NCBI GenBank assembly: GCA_964510065.1
Contig: CAZEAC010000100.1
Span: 1 to 16,665, forward strand
Length of the DNA: 16,665 bases
Direction of reading: 5' to 3'
Source: CAZEAC01 sp964510065
GTDB lineage: Bacteria; Bdellovibrionota_C; UBA2361; CAIXSY01
Both the position numbers and the translations under genes were made by a program. This document shows, in pieces, positions 1 through 6,073 of this stretch. The notes below the pieces were generated by a model. The model made no database searches. It saw only the letters and a list, made by a program, of their open reading frames with translations, and was not told the DNA's origin. Within the stretch, counting starts at the first letter, position 1. Every line of letters begins with the position of its first letter.

Positions 1-111
1 CAATCTTTCTTCTACTTTCCCAGACTCAGTTCCAAATCTCGTCGCGCGCGGTCTCTGAGGAAATGAAGAGGGGCTATTCATTTATCTTTTCGTCATGGTA
101 CCGTCCTAGTG

Positions 112-1629
112 ATGGGAATAATCGACAAGGCAAGTCGTGCCGCTGATCTTGCACTTCTTGGCGCCGAGTTAGGGAAGAAAAGGATATTTTCCGATTCGGA
201 TTATTCCGGAGTGATTGAACGGCTTGGTTCACTGCATGGACTTCCGCAGAAGATTGGTCAAATTCTCGGAATGCGTGAACTGCGAACGGGAGAGGGGACA
301 TTTTCGCGGCTGTCGTATGGCTCCGTGCAGCTTCCATTTGATCAGATCCGAGCAATTGTCGAACATGAATTGCAGAGACCTCTTCCCTCGTTATTTCAAG
401 ATTTCGCTAGTTCTGGAATTGCAGCGTCGCTAGGACAGGTTCATCGAGCAACTACTATCGACGGCGAGGTTGTCGCAGTCAAAGTGCAATATCCCCACAT
501 TCGCGATGTGTTGGAGACCGACCTGGCGGCGCTTGGCTGGCTTGCAAAACCGCTAACGAGCCGGCATGAGGGGTTTGACCTCAACGCTTACCGTAGTGAA
601 CTTCGACGCTCTATTCTAGCCGAAACAGATTACCATCGCGAGCTTCTCGCACTTTCGCGATTTCAGTCACATGCAAAAGAGCTTCGCGGATTACTTTGTC
701 CCAGGCCTTATGCGCCCCTGTCTACATCACGCATCCTTACGATGCAATGGGTTGAGGGCGAGCTACTTGAGACTTCACTGGAATGGGAAGCCGAATCGCG
801 TCGTGCGCTGGCAGAAAAATTTATTCGACTGTTTCTCCTAGGGTGGCTGCAATGGGGTGAGGTTCATGCGGATCCTCACCCGGGAAACGTACGGGTCTGC
901 CGATCAACTGGCGAGCTTGTTTTGTACGATTTTGGCTGCATCAAGGAGATTCCGCGCGAGTTCTCCGATAATCTGAGATTGCTGCTTGATTCTGCGGATC
1001 GGATAGCTCCAGACGAGGCGGTGGCATTACTTACGAGTCTCGGATTTGACGCGTGCCTACTTGAACCAATGGCGCAGCGACTTCCCGCAGCGCTTCAACT
1101 TATCCTAGAACCTTTCCTCGTCGCCGGCCTCTTTGATGTCACTACGTGGCGCCTCTCTGAGCGGTTGTCACAGTGTCTTGGAGATCATCGTTGGAATTTC
1201 CGATTCGCCGGCCCCGCGGACTTACTTCTTTTTGTAAGGGCTTTTTCCGGTCTGGTTCAATATATTAACCTGCTCAATGTCTCTGTGAACTGGAATGCGC
1301 TCTATCTCGAATGTGCTTCACACACTGTTCAACATAGAAGCGAAACAGAGCTAGCGCGCAAGGTGCAACCTGATTCTCTGCCGCTTAAATCTAAGGAGAT
1401 ATGTATCCAGGTTACAGAGGCGGGAAAGCTAAAGGCGCAGGTAACTCTCGCCGTTCGCGCACTACCCAACCTCAAGACGTTTATTCCGGACGAAGTTCTT
1501 ACACAGCTTGAGCAGCGGCAAATTGATATCAGTGCAATTATTGGCAGAGCGCTCGCTCAGGAGTGTCCTCCGGGAGATTTGTTCTCGCTTGTTGAAGCGA
1601 ACAAAACCGTGCGAGTATGGTTGGAATAA
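112..1629 (+). CDS. ABC1/AarF/UbiB-family atypical kinase-like protein
   Basis: Member of the AarF/UbiB/ADCK family of atypical kinase or ATPase proteins, which in bacteria usually support ubiquinone or other isoprenoid lipid metabolism at the inner membrane. Residues below count from a GTG at 109; I prefer the ATG at 112, one codon later. Seen in order: the family KxGQ motif as KIGQ (48-51), a glycine/alanine-rich ATP loop GIAASLGQVHRA (103-114) in place of the usual AAAS-type motif, the VAVKVQYP strand with the ATP-contacting Lys (122-129), ETDY (172-175), the catalytic loop HADPHPGN (253-260) and the metal-binding YDFG (273-276). All key residues are present, so it should be active. At about 505 aa it is normal for the family. 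No transmembrane segment is obvious in the C-terminal part. No clear Shine-Dalgarno precedes the start. It converges on the 1663-2271 gene with a 33-nt gap and has no visible link to chemotaxis. The substrate cannot be told from sequence. Confidence 0.9.
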   Translation: MGIIDKASRAADLALLGAELGKKRIFSDSDYSGVIERLGSLHGLPQKIGQILGMRELRTGEGTFSRLSYGSVQLPFDQIRAIVEHELQRPLPSLFQDFASSGIAASLGQVHRATTIDGEVVAVKVQYPHIRDVLETDLAALGWLAKPLTSRHEGFDLNAYRSELRRSILAETDYHRELLALSRFQSHAKELRGLLCPRPYAPLSTSRILTMQWVEGELLETSLEWEAESRRALAEKFIRLFLLGWLQWGEVHADPHPGNVRVCRSTGELVLYDFGCIKEIPREFSDNLRLLLDSADRIAPDEAVALLTSLGFDACLLEPMAQRLPAALQLILEPFLVAGLFDVTTWRLSERLSQCLGDHRWNFRFAGPADLLLFVRAFSGLVQYINLLNVSVNWNALYLECASHTVQHRSETELARKVQPDSLPLKSKEICIQVTEAGKLKAQVTLAVRALPNLKTFIPDEVLTQLEQRQIDISAIIGRALAQECPPGDLFSLVEANKTVRVWLE

Positions 1630-1662
1630 CGAGAGCGGCGCTGCTCAATGGGAATACTGTTG

Positions 1663-2271
1663 TTACAGCTTTACCGCGCGCTCAAATTCAATTTTCTCAA
1701 AACACGAAAGCTCGCTCACCGGACTGGTATTGTAGATCCGCATTCCGGCCTTAGAAATAAAGGGTGCGGCGTATTCGAACATTCGTTTCATCTTGGGAAA
1801 CTCCGACGTCGGATGATTGCGCGAGTGAAAATCATGACCAAAAAAATGGGTATTGTTGCCCTGATGACAAAGATCGAGGCCGACATATACGATCTCTTTA
1901 AACCCAAGATACATGGCGACTTGAAGTGCGACATATGAAATCGTATAGCCAGAGTAAACCCCAACACTAAGATCTTCGCTAAACCCTTCGGCACCAAGCA
2001 TTTTCATTGGAATTCCCCACGGTCGATCTTCGATGGTGAAGAGGTATCGGGTCATTTTCATCTCGGTTGGATAGAGGTCAAATAAGCGCTGGTCCATGCA
2101 GCAATGGTAGTAGGTCGAGGGATAAATCAAGAAAGAACGGTTAAGGCCCATGACCAGGCGGCGCTGAAGGCATGTAAGGTCATGCGTTCCCAATGAGGGG
2201 CCTGAAGCGAGAATGAATAGCCGTTTGCCATCATGAATTCCTTTAAATTGTGAAATTGTGGTCAAACTCAT
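1663..2271 (-). CDS. DUF115-like (MptE-like / glycosyltransferase-type fold) protein
   Basis: A 202-aa protein. Near the N-terminus it has a glycine loop after a strand, LFILASGPSL (18-27), then GLNRSFLIYP, and later YVGLDLCH. This pattern of G-x-G/S-P-S-L, then N-R, then a G-x-D strand is typical of DUF115 proteins (6-hydroxymethylpterin pyrophosphokinase MptE-like). That superfamily also includes flagellin-modifying Maf proteins and enzymes related to sialyltransferases, usually working on nucleotide-activated sugars or pterins. The assignment rests on these motifs only. It starts inside the stop of the sialidase-like gene (ATGA, 4-nt overlap), so the two are almost certainly co-translated. 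It is the last gene of the - strand run. The activity is unknown; a sugar-related role is an inference from the partner gene. Confidence 0.65.
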   Translation of the reverse strand: MSLTTISQFKGIHDGKRLFILASGPSLGTHDLTCLQRRLVMGLNRSFLIYPSTYYHCCMDQRLFDLYPTEMKMTRYLFTIEDRPWGIPMKMLGAEGFSEDLSVGVYSGYTISYVALQVAMYLGFKEIVYVGLDLCHQGNNTHFFGHDFHSRNHPTSEFPKMKRMFEYAAPFISKAGMRIYNTSPVSELSCFEKIEFERAVKL

Positions 2272-3206
2272 GGCAGCTCATCATACGAGAGCGTAACGAT
2301 TTTCATCATTCGCCGATTGTAGGTGTATATTCCGTATACCACTTCTTCTTTTTCGTCCGAAAGGAAACAAGGATATGAAACTTCATGCGGAATGGTGTCA
2401 ATATGTTTCGGGGCGCTCCACGTGATTCCGCCATCAATTGAGGTTGCGAGGCTTAGTGGAGTTCGCGAGGTACTGGACGTGTGATCGTACACGACGCATA
2501 ACTTGGCTCCTGCTTGAAAGGCAGAAACACCAGAATATGGGCATGGCAGCGTGGTCTTTACCGGTGTCGCCCATTGCGAACCGCCATCGCTTGAGCCACT
2601 TCGCCAAATTACGCAAGGTTCCGATTCAGGGCGGAAGAGAAGAGTAAAGGACCGGTCTTGGCCCTGCACCAGAACGGGCTGAATTAGTCTGAATCCAGAA
2701 AATTCCTTTTGCATTACTAATTTGCCATCCGAATATTTCATCAGGAGAGAGACGCTTTCGCGTTCTCGATACGCAGGGACGAGCATGACGCCACTTTCAA
2801 CCTCTCTCGGAGGATGGCGAACCATAAATCCACGCTCACTCGAAATCGGTTCTGGGAGAGTCCAGGTCCGGCCCGTGTCGTTGGATATTGAACGGTGCAG
2901 TACTGCGTCGGTCCAATAGGGGCCCTTAAGAATTACAAAAAAAAGAATAATGTCATGCGTCTGAGAGTCTTCAGCAAGGGTAGGATTGCCAGCGGAGGAC
3001 TTAAGCGTACTTATAATTCCGCGGCTCGGCTCCCACTTGCTCGACCTCTTTGGCTTCCTTGTGAAGACCAGCCGTGCATCGCGGTGCTCCTCGCTTGGGT
3101 AACTATACCACACAGCAAGCAGCTCACCTTCACCGGTCAAAATCATGCTCGCACAATGACAGTGCGACCCATGATCGCCAGGATTATATAAGAATTCTGC
3201 TTCCAT
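2268..3206 (-). CDS. BNR/Asp-box sialidase-like beta-propeller protein
   Basis: A 312-aa protein with three Asp-box motifs (S-x-D-x-G-x-x-W): SNDTGRTW (108-115), SSDGGSQW (205-212) and SIDGGITW (256-263). Around them are features of the BNR_2 neuraminidase family: an N-terminal H..C..H stretch followed by LLAVWYSY and a Glu (E39/E40), then HPPREVESGVMLVPAYRE with the strand that normally carries a catalytic-site Arg or Glu. No signal peptide is visible, so the product looks cytoplasmic, unlike secreted nutritional sialidases. The start is 11 nt past the cheX stop with no terminator between, so it is probably transcribed with the chemotaxis operon; a strong Shine-Dalgarno is lacking. Asp-boxes also occur in non-sialidase propellers, so the enzymatic call is tentative. 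Confidence 0.7.
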   Translation of the reverse strand: MEAEFLYNPGDHGSHCHCASMILTGEGELLAVWYSYPSEEHRDARLVFTRKPKRSSKWEPSRGIISTLKSSAGNPTLAEDSQTHDIILFFVILKGPYWTDAVLHRSISNDTGRTWTLPEPISSERGFMVRHPPREVESGVMLVPAYRERESVSLLMKYSDGKLVMQKEFSGFRLIQPVLVQGQDRSFTLLFRPESEPCVIWRSGSSDGGSQWATPVKTTLPCPYSGVSAFQAGAKLCVVYDHTSSTSRTPLSLATSIDGGITWSAPKHIDTIPHEVSYPCFLSDEKEEVVYGIYTYNRRMMKIVTLSYDELP

Positions 3207-3217
3207 CGACCAGTATC

Positions 3218-3685
3218 TTAAGATTTACAACATCGGAACATCGTAACGATGATCGGTTCAGCTTGATACATGAAGCAGAGCTTAACCAGCGGTGCGTAGC
3301 CGTTCGCATCGAAGCGCTGGACATCGGTATGAAAGATGGTTGGTAGTCCCAGAGTACAAGGTTCGGGGAGAAAGGATTTTACATTCCCTGCGAGCATGTT
3401 ACTTAGCTCTCGAAGCAGGTCTTCGCAAATATCAGGAGCGATCTGCTCGGAAGAATCGCTTCCGTATAATTTTTGCGTCATTAAGTTGATAAGAGGTTGG
3501 CTTGTCTCCAAGACAAGCATGCCAGTCCAAGCGCCGTCGATGGTCACCCCACCTGCAATTGAGAGACGATCTTCAGGCAGCCACTCGCACGCTATCGAAG
3601 GCTCCAATGGTATATGCAAAGATGTTCGCCATACCTGTGCGATCGCGCGCTGTAATTCGCTTCGAATTACCTTTTCCTCGATCAT
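3218..3685 (-). CDS. cheX: CheX-type CheY-P phosphatase
   Basis: A 155-aa protein of the CheX/CheC phosphatase superfamily, which hydrolyses CheY-phosphate to end the signal. The diagnostic helix is DICEDLLRELSNMLAGNVKS, with the catalytic ExxN pair at E93 and N96 followed by the family MLAGN. Only one such motif is present, as in CheX; CheC has two. The N-terminal half (VTIDGAWTGMLVLE) fits the beta-sheet typical of CheX. Its ATG overlaps the cheR stop by 4 nt, so translation is likely coupled. No cheZ, cheC or cheD is seen in the window, so this is the likely sink for CheY-P. The C-terminal CCKS end carries two adjacent cysteines, which is odd but of unknown meaning. Confidence 0.82.
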   Translation of the reverse strand: MIEEKVIRSELQRAIAQVWRTSLHIPLEPSIACEWLPEDRLSIAGGVTIDGAWTGMLVLETSQPLINLMTQKLYGSDSSEQIAPDICEDLLRELSNMLAGNVKSFLPEPCTLGLPTIFHTDVQRFDANGYAPLVKLCFMYQAEPIIVTMFRCCKS

Positions 3686-4512
3686 CGACTCGGTCCCTTA
3701 AGCTTATAACAGGATGAACGATTAAATGCACAACGCTCAAAATTCTCGTCTATATTGATCGTCGTCTCTGCGGTCCCGAGAAATAATACTCCGTCTTGAG
3801 CCATAACCGATCTTATGTTCTTCAAGATCTCCTTCTTAGTTTCGGTTTCAAAATAAATGAGGACGTTCCGAATAAGCACGATATCAAAGCGCGGCATTGG
3901 TCCCCATGGTTTGACCAAGTTGAGCGCCTTAAAAGTAACCATGCGCCGCACTTCATCTTTAAGGCACCAATTCATTCCTTCCTTGGAAAAATATTTGATC
4001 AGGAGCGGTGCGGGTAATCCCCTATTGACTTCGAGCTGACTAAAGCGAGATTCGCGAGCACGGGAGAGCACAGACTCATTGATGTCTGTGGCGAGGATCT
4101 CTACTTTCCATGATGCTAATTCCTTAAAATGCTCTAGTAGCATCATTGCAATTGAGAAAGGCTCCTGACCAGTTGAGCAGGCAGCACACCACAGCGAGAG
4201 CTTTCTCGAGGATTCACGAGCTTTAATTAATGGAGGCAATACATGTTTCTTGAGAATTTCAAAAGGCTCGAGATCTCTAAAAAAAGAGGTCTCGTTAGTG
4301 GTCATCGCTTCGACGACTCTCTTAGTAAGCACCCGGTTGGTATTTTTACGCAGCTCGTTGACGAGAGCGACTAAATTTTCAAAACCTGCTTCTTTAGCAA
4401 TAGGCGCAAGTCGCGATTCGACAAGATACTCCTTGCCCGCTTCGAGCGCGATTGCGGACTCGTCTCTTACGATCTTCGCGACAGTCTGAAAGTCTAATTC
4501 TGTAAGACTCAT
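3682..4512 (-). CDS. cheR: Chemoreceptor glutamate methyltransferase CheR
   Basis: Transfers methyl groups from S-adenosylmethionine to glutamates of chemoreceptors for adaptation. The 276-aa length is standard. The N-terminal alpha-helical receptor-contact domain covers about 1-75 and ends in TTNETSFFRD (71-80), a signature of the family. The SAM-binding domain shows ACSTGQEP (111-118, motif I), ATDIN (141-145, the acidic residue for the ribose) and RNVLIYF (215-221). No TPR extension is present. It overlaps cheB upstream and cheX downstream by 4 nt each (ATGA). Its likely substrates are the two MCPs of the window, of which the soluble one is in the same operon. Confidence 0.95.
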   Translation of the reverse strand: MSLTELDFQTVAKIVRDESAIALEAGKEYLVESRLAPIAKEAGFENLVALVNELRKNTNRVLTKRVVEAMTTNETSFFRDLEPFEILKKHVLPPLIKARESSRKLSLWCAACSTGQEPFSIAMMLLEHFKELASWKVEILATDINESVLSRARESRFSQLEVNRGLPAPLLIKYFSKEGMNWCLKDEVRRMVTFKALNLVKPWGPMPRFDIVLIRNVLIYFETETKKEILKNIRSVMAQDGVLFLGTAETTINIDENFERCAFNRSSCYKLKGPSR

Positions 4513-5612
4513 ATATTTACTCCAATGGGGCGCATACTCCTTTGAACTAAGTCCACTACTGTTCTGCCAATAACGTTTAATGGCAGGACTACGTTTGCCA
4601 AGTTCCTTTCAACAACGGCACCGGGCATCCCCCACACCACACTTGTAGCTTGATCCTGCGCAATGACGTGACCTCCCCGCTCTCTTACAATCTCACAACC
4701 ACGCATTCCGTCCTGCCCCATCCCGGTGAGAATTACCGCGAGCGTGTGCGAGCCATAACGTTCGACGATGGACCGCAGCATCGGATCAACAGCCGGGCGG
4801 CAAGAATTTTCGGGGGGCTCTTTGTTTAATCTAATGAGCGTCTGATTATTTACTGACTCAAAAACCATGTGGAAGTCACCCGGGGCAACGTACGCCTGGC
4901 CCGGGATCACGGGCATTCCGTCTGCGCCTTCGAACACTTTCAATGATCCCTTTGATTGAAGCCTTTCGGCGAGCATTTTTGTGAAAAGCGGAGGCATATG
5001 TTGAGTGATAACCACTGGTACGGGAAAGTTTGCCGGAAATGAGGGAATAAGTTCTGCGAGCGCGTTGGGTCCCCCAGTTGAAGTGCCGATCGCAACTACA
5101 TCATAATGTTGTGTACCGAAATCGGCACTTTTGTGCGGCGCAGGCTTTGGAGTAGTCAGTGGGGGAGCAGCGGGTGATGCTGGACTGCTTGGTAAGCCGG
5201 CACCCATGGGAGCAAGCGCCTTAATTTTTGTGATCAATTCGCTTTGCACCATCTCTCGAGCTCTCTGAACACTTCCTACATTGGCGGGTTTTGCTACGTA
5301 GTCGGAGGCGCCATTATGAAGTGCGTCGAGGGTCGCACTGGCACCGCGCTCAGTGAGTGTACTGAACATGATAACCGGAATTTTGGGATAGTGTTTTTTG
5401 AGCTCTCTGAGAGTCTCAATGCCGTTCATATCAGGCATTTCGACGTCCATCGTAATTACGTCCGGCGAAAGCTGCGGAACCTTTTGCAGCGCAATTTTTC
5501 CGTTCGCTGCAGAGCCAACTACCTCGATGCTACCGTCCGTGCTCAAGACGTCTGTGAGAATCTTTCGAATGACGACGGCGTCGTCCACTATGAGCACTTT
5601 TATCTTTGGCAC
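4509..5612 (-). CDS. cheB: Chemotaxis response regulator / protein-glutamate methylesterase CheB
   Basis: Removes methyl groups, or deamidates receptor glutamines, when phosphorylated by CheA. The N-terminal receiver (1-125) has the acidic pair D10/D11, phosphoacceptor D56 in TMDVEMP, and K109 in AKPA. A proline/alanine-rich linker runs from about 135 to 165. The C-terminal methylesterase has the Ser-His-Asp triad S178 (IGTSTGGP), H205 (ITQHMPP) and D301 (TGMGQDG). At 367 aa it is normal. The start is GTG at 5612, chosen because MPKIKVLIVDD is the usual receiver beginning; an AGGAG lies about 11 nt upstream, a long spacing. It lies 14 nt after cheY and overlaps cheR. Confidence 0.95.
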   Translation of the reverse strand: MPKIKVLIVDDAVVIRKILTDVLSTDGSIEVVGSAANGKIALQKVPQLSPDVITMDVEMPDMNGIETLRELKKHYPKIPVIMFSTLTERGASATLDALHNGASDYVAKPANVGSVQRAREMVQSELITKIKALAPMGAGLPSSPASPAAPPLTTPKPAPHKSADFGTQHYDVVAIGTSTGGPNALAELIPSFPANFPVPVVITQHMPPLFTKMLAERLQSKGSLKVFEGADGMPVIPGQAYVAPGDFHMVFESVNNQTLIRLNKEPPENSCRPAVDPMLRSIVERYGSHTLAVILTGMGQDGMRGCEIVRERGGHVIAQDQATSVVWGMPGAVVERNLANVVLPLNVIGRTVVDLVQRSMRPIGVNI

Positions 5613-5626
5613 GACCTGTAAAGCTC

Positions 5627-5995
5627 CTAGGGAACAAGTTCGAGAATTTTTAGTTTCTCCTCAATGACTTCTTTTGTAAAAGGCTTCATGACATACTCGT
5701 TCGCCCCTTCAGAAAGTGCGCGAACGACCTGTGACATCTCGGTTTCTGTCGTCACCATCATCATTTTTACGTGGTCAAATCGAGAATCTTTACGGACTTC
5801 GGTGACAAACTCAATGCCTGACATTACCGGCATATTCCAGTCAACTAATGCAATGTCGATGTCGGGATTTGCTCGAATCTTCTCGAGAGCAACTTTCCCA
5901 TCTTCGGCTTCCAAGATCTCCGAGCTGTATTCTTGCATGATCTTGGAGATCATGAAGCGCGCGGCTCTTGAGTCATCAATTATTAGCGTCTTCAT
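5627..5995 (-). CDS. cheY: CheY-type single-domain response regulator
   Basis: A 122-aa stand-alone receiver domain that takes phosphate from CheA and signals to the motor or another output. The acidic pocket is D7/D8, the phosphoacceptor D52 (LVDWNMP), the switch Thr T82 and the Lys K104 in MKPF, all in place. The ORF stays open upstream to 6028, but I chose the ATG at 5995: it begins the canonical receiver strand (MKTLIIDDSR) and has a good AGAGGAG 6-7 nt before it, whereas 6028 abuts the intercistronic hairpin. It is 78 nt after the chemoreceptor gene, the widest gap in the operon, and 14 nt before cheB. No DNA-binding domain is present. Confidence 0.93.
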   Translation of the reverse strand: MKTLIIDDSRAARFMISKIMQEYSSEILEAEDGKVALEKIRANPDIDIALVDWNMPVMSGIEFVTEVRKDSRFDHVKMMMVTTETEMSQVVRALSEGANEYVMKPFTKEVIEEKLKILELVP

Positions 5996-6028
5996 TTTAA
6001 GCTCCTCTATGTAGAGAGTGCCCACCAT

Positions 6029-6062
6029 GGCCTCACTGCGCCAAAAACAGCGCAGAGAGGCC
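6029..6062 (-). other. Strong intercistronic hairpin between chemoreceptor and cheY
   Basis: Inverted repeat with 13-nt arms (GGCCTCACTGCGC at 6029-6041 and GCGCAGAGAGGCC at 6050-6062 on the + strand), 12 of 13 positions pairing around an 8-nt loop. It lies between the MCP stop and the cheY ribosome binding site. No T-tract follows on either strand, so it is not a typical intrinsic terminator. It could protect the upstream transcript end or set the ratio of cheY to receptor mRNA; this is inference. Confidence 0.7.
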
Positions 6063-6073
6063 TCTGGTAGCTG

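Noticed and set aside
1633..1646. Short GAGC/GCTC hairpin between the AarF-like and DUF115-like genes
   Set aside because: Only a few pairs and no T-tract, too weak for a terminator call.
5996..6028. Upstream ATG at 6028 as the cheY start
   Set aside because: It abuts the hairpin and adds 11 non-conserved residues; the ATG at 5995 has a good Shine-Dalgarno and the canonical receiver beginning.
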